Source: Phaseolus vulgaris (lineage: Eukaryota > Streptophyta > Magnoliopsida > Fabales > Fabaceae). Taken from it: a stretch of DNA of 64,000 nucleotides. The position numbers were made by a program, and so were the translations under genes. Below are positions 46,201 through 58,555 of the stretch, piece after piece. The stretch lies in NCBI RefSeq assembly GCF_000499845.2, contig NC_023754.2:30457869-30521868 (forward strand), read 5' to 3'. Position 1 is the stretch's first letter; every line of letters starts with the position of its first letter. The notes under the pieces are model-generated. The model made no database searches and had not been told where the DNA came from. It saw only the letters and a program-made list of their open reading frames with translations.

Positions 46201-48223
46201 TCTCTCAAAAAGCTTCTTTCAGTAACAGAATATACCTAAGTTTTCTTTTTTATAAATTGTGTCTGTACACCTACATAAACATGTACCATGCTATGCTTTT
46301 AATAATTTTAAACAGTATATATTTGAAAATAACTGTATGGGTTTACACCTATATAAACCACTATTATAAAACATTTATGAGTATAACACTATGCATAGCC
46401 ATAAAATTATATGTTATTAACTTGTAAATGAATTAAAACACTATTTAAAAAAAATAATTTATTAGAAGAACTTTAATTTATACTTCAACCTTTTACATCC
46501 GTTCCTCTTTTCTATATTTAAATTATTTATTAAATAATATATAATGGAATTTTATTATTTTTTATATACTCTTTTACCTTTGCATGTATAAGATATTGAT
46601 AATAACTAGTTTTTTTATTTGTTTTTTTCATTTTGCGAAAATGGTTATATTGATAGAGATACTATAAGAAATTAAAAAATATGGTTTCACAATATTACTA
46701 ATTTATTAATCAAAATAATAATTTATATTTGGGTCAATTATCTAATGTTAAAATAAAATATTATTTATACAAGTTTTGCACTTAATTAAGAAATAACAAG
46801 TTGTGGTATAATGAAACCGGAACATATAAAGGCAAGTTAGCTTCTTACAAATGGTGGAAGGATCGTACCATTCAAAATTATGAGGTCACAAACCATTCAA
46901 AATTATCATTGCTAGGTGTCACTGATTTTGCAGATGATTACTTGACAAGTAATTACATTTATAAATAATAGGAATTTATTTAGATAAATATTTAGTAATT
47001 TAACTATGAATTTAAGTTTCATTTAAAATAAAATAAAAATAAGTACTATATAAGGAAGAAAATCCATAACTCATTATGTTAAGATTTTAGATTGAGATGT
47101 GATATTAATTTCTTATATAATTTTGACTCAAGTGTGTTGAATCTCCCAATAAATTTTTCATCAAAGAGGTAACAAAATAATTTTCTTAATTAAACAGTTA
47201 GTAAATAACTATACTATATATCAGACAAATGTTTATACGCATATAGATTGTCTCTTTAGTCTATTAATATATTGCAGGACTTATTAAAGAAGAAAAAATT
47301 ATCCGATGAAAATTTCAAATACTTATGATAAAATAAGTAAAATAAAAAATATATATGAATTATTCCAAAAGCTTGTTTAATTCTTTTTAAAAGCCACAAT
47401 AATTTCAGCTTAATAAGTAGGTAAACTAAAACACTCTGTTTTGTAATAGTTTTTATTTGAGATTACAAGTACCTTCATGAGATGTTTAAAGGAGAAATAG
47501 GCATAATACAATATGATTAATTCTTAAAGAAGTTTTTTTCGTATATATAAATTAAAACCAAAAATCGTATCTATAAAAACAAAATATATATTATATAAGT
47601 CAACCACGTGCTAGTAAATTTATAATAACTTAGGTGTTATTATTAATATTTAAAAAATCAGAAAATAGAAGAATACATATTTGTGTATTGCATAGATGCA
47701 AATATTAAGGGTCTTTTATGACCTATTTCATTTCACTAATCCATCTCTTTTTCAAAAAATATTTTTGTGTTAAGATATTTTAAAAAATTATTGTATTTAA
47801 AAAAAAAATGTCATTTTGAATAAAACATAAAAGCCAAATATATTTTGGTTTCGTTTAACATTTAATATAAATAAAATAAAAAAATAATTTGTTCTTGATT
47901 TTAATTCAATCTAAATAGTTAAAAAGAAAATTGAGTTTTGAATTTTTTTTAATCCATTTGAGTTATTTTTTTAATGTAATCGGTTATGAGATGAAAAATG
48001 AAATGAAATTGAAGTAAGAGGTGTATTTGTTAAAAAAGGTGATTTTGAAGTGGGTAAAAGGCCCAGTAAGAGAGTGGTTTAAAAGCCCAATGGGTGAAGA
48101 AAGAAAAGGGCAAGAAGGAGAGTGGGAAAATTGGCAATAAAAGGCAAAAAGTATGAAGACGAGGGTATAGAAGTAATATTTTGAAAGAAAAAAGGCACGA
48201 AAAGAAGAAACGTGATCTTGAAA
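43265..48223. other. Intergenic AT-rich DNA
   Basis: No gene recognised in nearly 5 kb. A 60-codon open frame at 44579-44761 has no known motif. Confidence 0.55.
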
Positions 48224-49114
48224 ATGTGGAGATTGGGTGCAGTGTGGGTGAGGTGCATGGTAGTAGCGATAGTGATGAACGCCGTTAGAGTGAGGAGCAT
48301 ACCGAAAAGAGAGTTTGATTCCATGCTGAGCAGCGTAAGAGGCAGAGGGTACCACCTCTTCTGCAACGCAATCGTCACCTCTGATCTACAAATGGACATT
48401 CTCTCAGACAACACCTCACGCGCCTTCACCTTCTTCGCTCCCACCGACGCTTCCCTCTTCGCCCTCGACATGACTCAGACCGCCTCCACTTACACCGAAA
48501 CGCTCCGTTTCCACGTCGTCCCTAACCGCCTCTCCCTCGCGCACCTCCGCCTGCTCCCCGACGGTTACTCGCTTCCCACTCTCCTTCCTCAGCGCCTCCT
48601 CCAACTTACGCGTCCCAATCCCTCCGCCATCGCCGTCGGCGGTGTCGACGTTGCTTTCCCCGGCCTCTTTCACGGCCGCTACGTCGTCGTTCACGGCCTT
48701 GCTGGAATTCTCAGTCTCCGATCCGACGACTATCCTTCGCCGTCGCCGGTTGTTCCTCCGATTAGTTCCGTAGATCGCTGGTTCTTCTCTCCGAGAAGCA
48801 GTCCTAACTCGCCGTCGAACCAACCAGTTCTTGCTCCGCTTACGAATTTCGATCTGTTACACGTTCCTCCGGTTGATGCTCCGGCAGCGGTTACTTGGCC
48901 GGTTGATTCTTCGGAGGAGGAACCTGATTGGACAGTTTATGCTCCGGCAGATTCGACTCCGAGATATTCTGATTCGGCAATATCAGAGCCGCCGAAGGGA
49001 TATTCCGACGGTTTGGTTTCATCTCCGGCGCCTGAAGCATTAGAAGGAATGAGAAAGTGTCTGAATCCAGATGTAGGGTTGGAGGAGTCTGACATGCAGT
49101 GCCATTCAGCATAA
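48224..49114 (+). CDS. Fasciclin-like arabinogalactan protein (FLA19/20/21 type)
   Basis: Intronless gene of 296 residues. The ATG at 48224 is the first in frame and starts a signal peptide (MWRLGAVWVRCMVVAIVMNAV). One fasciclin domain spans about residues 33-165, with the H1 motif AFTFFAPTDASLF and an H2-like LRFHVVPN. After it comes a Pro/Ser-rich segment (SPSPVVPPISS and similar) that could carry arabinogalactan, and an acidic C-terminus with MRKCLNPDVG and QCHSA. There is no hydrophobic C-terminal tail, so a GPI anchor is unlikely. Expected to be a secreted cell-wall or apoplastic adhesion protein. The gene is GC-rich compared with its flanks. Confidence 0.92.
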   Translation: MWRLGAVWVRCMVVAIVMNAVRVRSIPKREFDSMLSSVRGRGYHLFCNAIVTSDLQMDILSDNTSRAFTFFAPTDASLFALDMTQTASTYTETLRFHVVPNRLSLAHLRLLPDGYSLPTLLPQRLLQLTRPNPSAIAVGGVDVAFPGLFHGRYVVVHGLAGILSLRSDDYPSPSPVVPPISSVDRWFFSPRSSPNSPSNQPVLAPLTNFDLLHVPPVDAPAAVTWPVDSSEEEPDWTVYAPADSTPRYSDSAISEPPKGYSDGLVSSPAPEALEGMRKCLNPDVGLEESDMQCHSA

Positions 49115-49362
49115 ACTAGCTTCGTACATTTCAATTTGAGTGACACTCACACTGACACTGAATGCTGCATATTCAGATTCTTTTTTTTTTCTTTGGCCAT
49201 TTGGTGTTTTGAAATTAACAAAAACTTGATTTCTTGCCGTTACCTACACTTGCATGCTTCATTTGTGTTTTTCAAAATCATTTCTAGAACATACTTTTAT
49301 ATTACAGTTTTCATTTCTTCAATTCGTAAAATCAAGTATTTTCCATAAAAAGAATCTGTTTG

Positions 49363-49393
49363 TAATAAATAAAGTGCAAAAAAAAAAAAAAAA
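49363..49393 (+). terminator. Polyadenylation-signal-like site followed by genomic A16
   Basis: AATAAATAAAG (49364-49374) is followed by a run of 16 A (49378-49393), 264 bases after the FLA stop codon. Confidence 0.6.
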
Positions 49394-50385
49394 GGAATCA
49401 ATGTACCACGAGAAAGTCATTGCAATGGCTGCATCTGAAGCAGTTTTTATGACAAGAGAGCTTCTATCCAAGCTTAGTCATAATTTCACAGGTTCTGAAT
49501 TGTAAAATATTTGGATAAAAAATTCGTTTCACTTTTGGTTCATAAAACAAGTTTTGGATTGCAACTTTTATTAAAAAAAGTTTGAGATTGGTTAATTCTA
49601 AGGAGAAAAATAAAATAAAATTAGAGATTGAAAGATGCTGATTTTGACCATTGGGAAGAAATTTGTTAGAATAGGAATGTATTAAGTTGAAAGCATGGTC
49701 AACATTCTAAATTCTTCCAAAGAGAATCATGCTATAATTTGTGTTTCTTCGTTAACAATGGTTACGTACGATGCACGTAAATTTTTTAATTTTCTAAGGG
49801 AAAAGTTTGACAAATAATAAACGTATCCACGGGCTTCTATTATAGTAAAGGAATATTAAAAAGTTAATTATTATATTTTTCATTTTCCTTTCAAACCAAA
49901 TAAACAAAAAGTATTTATTTTTTTCTCTAGTTTGATGTAATGCAAATAATAATGAGAAATTTATAAAAGACGTGTTAAAAGAGAGAGAAAAAAATTATAA
50001 TTTTTTTATCGTAGGTTGAAAACAGAAATGGTTTATGTTAGTGAGTGATATTCTGAGTCTCCTTTCTGAGGAAGGAACAGAATAAATCAAAATCCTTATG
50101 AATGAAGGAGTGATAAATAACTGGCAGAAGCATGTTTACAACGCAACGCGTAAACGTGTAGTTTAAATATAGAAACGATGACGAAATGATGATAATGGCT
50201 CCAAAAAAATAAGAAAGAAAGAAGCATGATGGTGTCGACATTAATTGAATAGTAATAAACATTATAAACTCATTTTATAAATTGATATTATGAAATTTAA
50301 AATAGATTTAAAATTCACTTTTTAACACGTATATATTTAATATTTAATTTAATATTAGTAAGCGATAAATAACAGTTTTAAAGGC
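49394..50385. other. Intergenic
   Basis: Nothing recognised. An open frame across 49400-49505 (AMAASEAVFMTRELLSK) has no known relatives. Confidence 0.5.
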
Positions 50386-50393
50386 TATATAAA
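50386..50393 (+). promoter_or_regulatory. TATA box
   Basis: TATATAAA 46 bases upstream of the ATG at 50439. It argues against use of the in-frame ATG at 50397, which would lie upstream of the expected transcription start. Confidence 0.6.
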
Positions 50394-50438
50394 ATTATGT
50401 GTGGGTTGTGTTTTGTTTCACCCTTTTTTTCTCTCTCA

Positions 50439-50756
50439 ATGGCATGCGAAAATAAAAAGAATGCTGAGAAGCGAAAAAAACCTTGTATCTTCACCCAAAC
50501 GGAGATTGAGATGGCGAAGCTGCTCATACAACTTAGCAACAGCATCGCAGATTCTAGCAGCACTCATTTGCGGGAAGATGCGCTTAGCTTCAGCAGCAGC
50601 GAAAGTGTGGAATGGAAATGGCAAAAGAGTGATGCAGTAGAGGATGTGTTGGCAGATATAGAAGAAGATGAAAGCTTGAGGAGAAGAAAGAACAGGTACC
50701 GTTACATTCGAGATTTATATAACGCTACAAGATCAGCTGAGGACAAGTGTACATAA
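50439..50756 (+). CDS. Small plant-specific protein of unknown function
   Basis: 105 residues from the ATG in good context (TCAATGGC). It begins with a Lys-rich MACENKKNAEKRKK, then PCIFTQTEIEMAKLLIQLSN, a Ser-rich segment, WKWQKSDAVEDVLADIEEDE and a basic end RRRKNRYRYIRDLYNATR. A short helix with a xLLIQLS core near the N-terminus and an RRKxRYRxIxDLYxAT C-terminus recall a family of uncharacterised plant proteins (recalled, not checked). The basic patches would allow nuclear localisation. No intron needed. Confidence 0.7.
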   Translation: MACENKKNAEKRKKPCIFTQTEIEMAKLLIQLSNSIADSSSTHLREDALSFSSSESVEWKWQKSDAVEDVLADIEEDESLRRRKNRYRYIRDLYNATRSAEDKCT

Positions 50757-52228
50757 TCCTAGGTAGATACTTTTAGAATGCTTCCATGTTTTTTTGCCTG
50801 TCAGAAACTTTCACAAATTTGCAGACACAGAGACATTACTATTGTATTATATATCTCAGAACTGCAATATTCAGAAGAGTAAATAGTTTGTATATATTAG
50901 CGAGGTTAATCATGTGAGTGGTATTTTATTCAGGAATTTCTCCATATAGCGCTTTTATGTTACTCTACGCTAGAAGCTCAATAAGGTTAAAACAGTAGGA
51001 GGCTACACATTGACTCAAAATGTAGTAATTAAGACTTTAAAATTTATTCGTAGTATATTGTGTAAATCTCCAAAATACAACATGAATTTCTTTAAAATTT
51101 TCGATAATCAGTACTAGCAAACTATTCTTAAGGAGAAAGCTCATATTTATAGAATGGAAAAAAATGATTTTTCCCACAGTTAGTTGTTCAATGCTGTGGC
51201 AAAGAAGAAGATTGAGTCTTCCCGGATAATGCTTTAGAAGGTTATGCGCAACCTCTGCCTATTTGTAATTTCACAAGACAAAATATGGTTTAACTGCTAT
51301 GTAGACACTAAATGCTTCTCCAAGATTATTAACTTACAAGTGAAGAAATCCACAACATCGCATGGACTCCTATGCCAAACACAAGTTTCTAGTTTATTAA
51401 TAGGGAGGGCAACACTTGTATCATTGGGCGTTACTGCAACACATTCTATGCAAGAAAGTCGAGTTGATAACAGATTAAGGCAACTAGAATCCAAAATTCA
51501 ATTATAATGACGTAAAGAATGTATGGGATTACTTTCTAAAATTATAATCCAACTAATAGATAAAAATAATCAGCGTTAATATTGAATTGTCCACAGTAAT
51601 TTAAATTATATTCCAAAATTATCGTACTAACAATGAAATTAAGATTTTCATGACAAACAATTCAGAAAACATGATAAAATTTAGGTTTTATTTTATTTTA
51701 CTATATCATCTAACAATTAATTAAAATAAACGTTAACTACTTCAAATAAATTTATAACTTCAGTATATAAAAACTAGGTATCTCAGACAATCTGTTTAAC
51801 TGTAATCAATGATATCTTGTAGTTTATCGCACAGTGAATGTACCACAACAAAATCCCACACGCCAAACAGTAGGAGTGGCGGTACGTTGAAGTAATATCT
51901 ATAAACAATCTAATTCGTACGGTGTCGTACAAACAATAGATTAAGACAAATATCAAAATATTCAGTATATATACAGACGGACATTTCTTCCCAAAACAAG
52001 TCTAACTTTTATAACTGTTCAAATGTCATATGAGAGAGACTGAGAGAGGCGTGTCGAATAACTACCAAGTGAACTTCACCAATCGGTGCTGAAGTCCAAA
52101 CACATAGAGGTTGGCTACAAAATTATCAACAGTATACATTCACTTTCAACAACATAGAATGTTTGATTGATCAATTTGAGAATAATTTCTTATAAAATAA
52201 AACGTCTAATTCTTCATAACTAAAAGCT
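50757..52228. other. Intergenic between the small gene and CSN8
   Basis: No gene recognised. An 87-codon open frame at 51244-51507 shows no family features. Confidence 0.5.
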
Positions 52229-53923
52229 TCAATGCTCAAGATGGAAAACATATTCTGTCAACCGCTGTAATTTACTATGATCAAGTTTCTGCTCGGTCAC
52301 AACAGGTTGCTTCTTCACAATAAACATCCGAGAGGCAGGGTCCACAGTCCAGCCTTGCTGTAGTACATCTAAATTATACAACCAAAAATGTCAATAATAA
52401 GGAGAGGGTGGAGACAGTCCAGGTACAAAATATAATCAATATCCACTTTCTAAGGCTTCTAGATAGTGAAAATCACTTACAATTTGTAGCATCATCCTCA
52501 TTCATTCCCAGAAATAAAGCAGTGTCTTTAATGCTTATTGTTGAATAAGCAGAGAGAAGCAGCTGAAACATCTCCTTCGTGTAAAGTTCTGGAAGAGTCT
52601 ATTGGTGTTAACATTTTCATCGTACTAAACACCAGATATAGATGCACAAGACTTGTTGTGAATTCAAGCTATTTGGAAAGTCATATAAAACTAAGAAGCA
52701 TATTTAATCAAACAAAGCATAAGTTACTTTGGAAGCAGCACAACACATTACTACTTTTATGCAATATCCATAGAACCTCTATCTTCAGACATGTTAGCCC
52801 AAGAAATTACAACATTCATCTACATCTTTTCATGTTATTTATCTAGGGGGGAAAGGAAAGTCCAACCAAAGCATATTTTTAATTCTTTGAGGTTTGAACT
52901 ATAATACATTTTGTTCTCATCAAACTAAATTATAAGGTGTCATTGCTTTCATCCATTACGGCAATCACAGCAAAAACAACACTGCATAGTGTTACATAAA
53001 ACCAATAACACTTTAAACAAATTAATTGATCCAAACATACACGCTTCACCAATTCCCCGACCCAGAAAGCATAACATAAAGTCTATAATTAACATTCAAC
53101 AAAAGTTACATGTAACGGGTTATAATAAAAGTGAGGACAACATTTTGATGAAGCAAGGATCTCGGATAACAGCTTACGTCTCAGAAATTGAACAGAATTG
53201 ACATATATACAGTTGGATTGTTTAGAAGACATTCGAAGTGACAAACTGAATAGAATGGTGCATTAATTATAGTGAGGATATACAATTCGTAACAGTTTCT
53301 TTAGTCTTGCCTGAAAATGCAGCGACTAGGCCTTGGACATCCTGACTCCAATCAAAGCCACGGATTGCCTCGTGCACTCCAGCATAGTCACGTAACCAGA
53401 GCTTTTGACCGATTTTCCAAACCGCGGCAACTTCAGGCTGGCTCTCTTTGATTGAGGAAGGTATTGATTTCCAAAGAAAGCGCGCACTGTTGCTGCAAAA
53501 CCACAACAACACTTCCAAATTGAGACACACACACACACACGAGCGCGTATTAAAAGAATCAATTGCATAACAGCAATTATTTATTTCAGAAGCAACATGC
53601 GTGTAAAGTAACAGCCATTTCGTTGAGATATACAGTAATGTAGAGCGGGAAAACGAGAAGAGAATTGAAAGATAGATACATGTCGTGAACGTAATAGTGA
53701 GAGAGGAGGTGAATGGCGTAGGGCCAATCGTCCTGGTAAGCAATGCCATCAGCTGCAACCTGAGTGAGGATTCGTGAATTTGAAGTAAGTCACAAGCCCT
53801 AAGAAAAGGGAAAAGGAACAAGATGAAATAGACAGGTACCTGAAGCATTAGGTTATCGCATACATCCGCAACTTTCTCGTACGACTTCGAATCCAACGTA
53901 GCTTTCACCGAAGAGAAATCCAT
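52229..53923 (-). CDS. CSN8: COP9 signalosome subunit 8, complete
   Basis: Five exons, complement of 53840-53923, 53680-53759, 53311-53492, 52481-52588 and 52229-52368, join to 197 residues, the length of Arabidopsis CSN8 (FUS7/COP9). Recognisable stretches are ADVCDNLMLQVAADGIAY, DDWPYAIHLL, SARFLWKSIPSSIKE, DYAGVHEAIRGFDWSQ, LYTKEMFQLLLSAYSTISI and the C-terminus LQRLTEYVFHLEH. The protein is a PCI-type subunit of the nuclear complex that removes NEDD8 from cullins. Introns 1, 2 and 4 are GT-AG. Intron 3 (52589-53310) starts with GC (CAG|GCAAGACT), required by the reading frame. Confidence 0.97.
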
Positions 53924-54252
53924 CACTCTCCTCTCCGATCAAATGAAATCCCTGTAGCAGCTAAACTCAAAAACTCAAACTAAACGCTAACCTCGAAATT
54001 CAAATAAAATGGGCAGTGAATAACTCTCTTACGCAACCAAACACGGCATTAGCGGAGCCATACCTCAATTCGATGCGATGAGAATGAAGATTGAAAAGCT
54101 CAAACCAGATTCTATTTCTCCGGCCAAGACCTATATATATTCTATGGTAACGACGTCGTTCTTACTCAAATTTGTATCCGTGACAGTGCCAAAAAGTGTG
54201 GGCTTTTCCAGCCCAACAAAGTATTGGGTAAGTGTATGCAAGGTCCATAGGG

Positions 54253-54650
54253 CCCAATATTAAAAAATAGGCTGCTTCTTCCTGCACCTCCATACCTTCT
54301 TCTCTCACCTCCATAGATTTTCGTATTTCCAAAACTACCCCTATGTAATATTCCGGATTAGATAATCCGAAAGTCATTTTTCAAATTTGTAATTAGCTTC
54401 CGGATTATATAATCCGGAAGTCTTTTTTCAGATGCATGATTACTTTATGAATTACGTAATCCGGAAGTCTTTTTAACTTCCGGATTATGTAATCCAGAAG
54501 TCTTTTTCCAAATGCGTTTCCAGATTACATAATCCAGGAGTTATTCTATGGAGTGAGACAAGAAGGATAAAAATGTATTTTCATGTTGTGTATGGAGGTG
54601 CCAGAAAAAGATATGGAGGTGCAGGAAGAAATAGTCTAAAAAATAATGGG
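54253..54650. mobile_element. MITE with palindromic cassettes
   Basis: 398-base element with terminal inverted repeats of about 40 bases (left CCCAATATT...CTTCTTCCTGCACCTCCATA, right TATGGAGGTGCAGGAAGAAA...AATAATGGG). Inside are five palindromic cassettes based on CTTCCGGATTA(T/C)(A/G)TAATCCGGAAG, about 40 bases apart; the one at 54397-54420 is a perfect 24-base palindrome. Non-coding. It begins 330 bases upstream of the CSN8 start. Confidence 0.75.
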
Positions 54651-54734
54651 TGAGTGAGATTACGTTGCCATATTCTGATCTCGTAGTTGGGCAAACATTA
54701 CCCAATAATTTAAAAAGAATAAGGGTATTACGCC

Positions 54735-55080
54735 CCCACTTTATTTAAAATACCAGAATTATTCTTGATAATTTTGGATGATTAAATAGAGATTTGTAAG
54801 CAAAAGGTTTCAGAATAGAAGTTCTATAAGCAAGTATGTTTCCGGAATAGAAAATCTAAAAGTCAAAAAACCATTACATAATATCCTTTTTAGAACACAT
54901 TTTTTTAATTTCTGAAATGGTAAATCCAGAACTCATGAAATGTATTCTGGAAAATATATTCCAAAAATATTCTGCAAAAAATAATTTGGAAGTCATATTT
55001 AAAAAGGATAAAATGGTCTTTTCCGAAAATGATGGGGGTGCAGGAGACATATGTTGGGGTGCCGGAGAAACACCCAATGA
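54735..55080. mobile_element. Diverged MITE-like segment
   Basis: Contains pairs of TTCYGGAATAGAA/TTCTGGAA-type motifs and ends with GGGGTGCAGGAGACATATG and GGGGTGCCGGAGAAACACCC, similar to the terminal repeats at 54253 and 59390. Confidence 0.4.
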
Positions 55081-56346
55081 ATAATTATTAATCATCAATA
55101 AAAATATTACTTTCATCCTACATGGTTTTTTACAATTTGAAAATATTGACGTTGTTATTTATGTTTTTAGTTATATTTTTATTAAAAAATTACTGTAACA
55201 TTAATTTATTACAAGAAGTGAGATACATAAAAACAAATACTTGGCTTAAATACAATAACATTTTATATTTATTAAATACTCTGCGGATATAGAAAAATGT
55301 AACTATAAATGCAAGAACTTTAATTTAACTAAACACTTCACTTATCTTGATTTTAAACCCGGTGTAACTTAAATTGCATGGATGAATTTGGAGAAAAGTA
55401 ACTGGATTTAAAATTAAAAAAATATTGAAAAAAAATAAAATAAAAAATTAATAATAATTTTTTAATTTAATAATTCGATCATAAAAATACAAGTGAATTA
55501 AAGTAAGTTAATCAACCTATGAACTCGATTAACTCGTGAAATGAACAACACTAGATTTTTTAGTGGTAGTATAAAATAAAGGTCACGTGTGTTAGTCTTG
55601 GTCTACAAAATTGTGTTTTTCTTTATTACATGAATCTTGTTTATAAGGATGATTTTGGTGTTTTAGTCACATATGGATCAAAGTTAGATGGTTATGTTAT
55701 AATTACAATTATTCAAGTGCTAACCAAATTACCCAAAATAGAAGTATCTTTGTAGGTTGACGCAATGACGCATTCTCATAATACCCCAAAATCCGCAAAT
55801 GAAAGAAGACACACCAAAATTATTTTCTTTCCTCAAAGTGCTGGTGGTGTTGGCTTTAAATTTTAGAGCTCAAAAAAATTAAAAACAAGTGGCATATAAC
55901 AGATCTTCTTACACGAAATTTGAATAATTAATGTAATGAAATGAGCAAAACTTGCGAGGCACTTTCCAAAAGCAAAAAAAAGCTGAGGGAGAAAAAGGTT
56001 GAAAAGTGAAGAGAAGGAGCAGATTAACAAAAACCCATAGGGAAGGATACCTCACCCACTCATTGGATGCACTTTACAGTTTACACGTTGTTCCGCAGAT
56101 TTTTGTCTTCCAAGTGAAGTAACCTATTCAAAACAATTCTGCAAAATTCTTTGACAAAAATGTTAAATGCCCTAATTCATATATTTTCCTAAACCTGTTG
56201 TTGTTTCTTCCACTTTCCAGTTTAACAGATTTTCTCTGTCTCCTTTCCCTCCTCATTTCTTCCTTAAATTAGTCGAAGAAACGATGATGCAGTGAGAAAT
56301 TGCGTGGAGGATAAGGATATTGACAGTGCCAACAAGAATGATATGA
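55081..56346. other. Intergenic
   Basis: Nothing recognised; probably includes the 3' region of the NHL gene at its right end. Confidence 0.5.
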
Positions 56347-58555
56347 TCAAACAGTCAATCCATCGAATCCACACTGCTTGTAAGACAGAGATTGCTTTCT
56401 GGGACTGATCACAATAGCACAGTCCACCGAAACCTGTGTAATTGAGTTGTGGTTAATATATTGGTAAAAGTAAAAGAGGTTGATGAAAAATGTATTACTA
56501 TTGCTTAAAACAGAAGCCCAAAAATGATAATGTGAACAGAGAAGAAGAAGAAGAATGAGAGCACTCCCACCCCATGTGCTGCACCGCAGAAACAGGATGG
56601 TCACATGGTAAAGACTTTTTCTTGGGCTTGAAAGAAAATTAAAGTAGTGTTTGACATTTCACATTTGTAAGCTATTCTCTAACTTTAAATTGTAAAGTTG
56701 GAATAGAGAATGACAAAACTTGCACAGTTAGTTAATCTGACATGTAATAGAGATGAACCTCACCCCACCCCAAAAAAACACTACTCCTCCCCATTAAGTT
56801 TTCTTTTTTAAGAAAAAAAATACCCAATTTTTCTGTTGGAGAGAAAAAGGGTGCTAAGGACAAACACTATAATGAACATTATTGAGCTTCAGTTGGTTTT
56901 GACACCGTCGTGTAGTAGTTGGTACCCGATTCAACACTGGTGGGACCTTCCAATTTTACCATTTTCTTTGCACTTTCTAATCATTCCTTCTTCAGTCCTA
57001 ACCCCCAAATTCCATTTTTTATATTGCTGATTCCCATCATAAAATATTCCAGTCCTCGAAATTAAAGATTTCTCCATTGTTGTGCCCATCAGACACAGAA
57101 AAAATGTACTGCTACAACACTGATGCGCTCAAGTTATTGGAATGTCTAGCCATGCTATTCAGACAAATGCATAAAAGAGCGTGAAGAAAAGGCACTTAAC
57201 AGAATCCTGCAATTAAGGTCCAGGTTTTTAAAGTGGTTTCACGGACTACTAGTAAATAATTAAAGCCATTGCTAGTTTGAAAATAAGAATGTAATAAATA
57301 TTTTCTTTTGAAATGCACAGAGTGAAATGTTGGTAGAATCGTAATTTGATTAATTAATGAACAGAGAAGAGGAACGTATTTATGAATTACCCAGAGATGA
57401 ACAGAAAAAAAAGTGATTTAAGAGAGAGGTGGGAAGAATAAAAAAGTGGAAAGGAAGATCCAGAAGGATGAATCCAAAAATGAAAAATGAAAAATGAGTG
57501 AATGTGATACAGCAATGCAAAAGAAAAGAAGAAAAATAAAATTGAAGAAAGTAGGAAATGGTGGAAAAAACAGATGTGTCCCTTCTCAGTTCACAAAGAT
57601 AAGATCAAATTCAGACAAAACACTCAATATCAATACCAATGTCTTCAAATATTAATATCACTGTTATCACAGACAACGTCGTACAGTAACCGTAGAGCAG
57701 TGTTAGCCAGAGGGAAGAAAAAACACAGGTAAAGAAAACAGAAAACAACCACACTCTTGATTTAAAAGAAAAAGAAAAGGAAAACGAAAATTGCGAAGAA
57801 GATGCAGGTTTAATCAATCTGTGAGCGAAGAGTGAAAATGTGAGGTAACCTAAATTGGGAAAGAGGCGAATTGAAGAAGGGGACGAGTGTGTTACCTGAA
57901 CGGCAGGGGAATCGAAGTTCATGACGCGGATCTTGGCGGCGACATCGCCGAGGACGCGGAGGTCCACGCGGTCGTTGAGGGAGGCGTCGCGAATCAAGTC
58001 GGCGGCGTCGGCCTGAAGGAGATTGACGCGATCGACGGCGATGGTGGCGATGACCTGGCGGGTGCTGTGGGGTTGTTGGAAGAAGCCGGGGACGGTGGCT
58101 TTCCCGAGGGGGATGCCGCGGTACATGACGGTGAAGCTGGACTGGCCGTATCGGATGCCGACCTTGTTCGGGTTGGTGGCGGAGAAGAGGAGGCGAATGG
58201 TGAGGGAGAGAGAGGCCGTGGAGGGGGGATTGGGTGTGATGCCCATGTACTGCACTCCCACCTGCTCCAGATTGAACTGCGGCTTCTTGGGCTTCACCGC
58301 CAGGATTATCACCAGCACCACCGCTAGCACCAGCAGCGCCAGGAACGAGAATAGAAGGAAGAGACAGCAGCAGCACCCTTTGAACGACGCCGACGACGAC
58401 GACGAGCGAGCCGGCGTTGTCGGGTGGTACTGTCTGTACCCGTTGTAAGAAGTGGAATGTGCCGCCGCTGTCGGTGCCGCTTCCACCGCCGCTGCCGGTG
58501 GCCATTGTCTTCTCTCGCCGTTTTGATGTGGGTGGTGGTTTGCACTTGAGGTCAT
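56347..58555 (-). CDS. NDR1/HIN1-like protein (LEA_2 family), complete
   Basis: Two exons, complement of 57896-58555 and 56347-56433, give 248 residues; the intron is 1462 bases. The N-terminus is cytosolic and Pro/Ala/His-rich. A Cys cluster (GCCCCLF, residues 60-66) directly precedes a single membrane segment (about 61-87, LVLAVVLVIILAV). The outer LEA_2 domain follows with the NPNK motif (residues 128-131), IRYGQSSFTVMYRG and IPLGKATVPGFFQ. The last exon adds VSVDCAIVISPRKQSLSYKQCGF, also typical. Family members sit at the plasma membrane and take part in defence or membrane-wall contact. The Cys cluster may be palmitoylated. The first exon is strongly GC-rich. Confidence 0.93.

Noticed and set aside
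48416..48823. 135-codon minus-strand open frame in the FLA gene
   Set aside because: Antisense shadow of the fasciclin coding region.
51244..51507. 87-codon open frame
   Set aside because: No motif and no splice or promoter context.
57810..58505. Long open frames on both strands overlapping the NHL gene
   Set aside because: Shadows of the GC-rich first exon; low-complexity translations.
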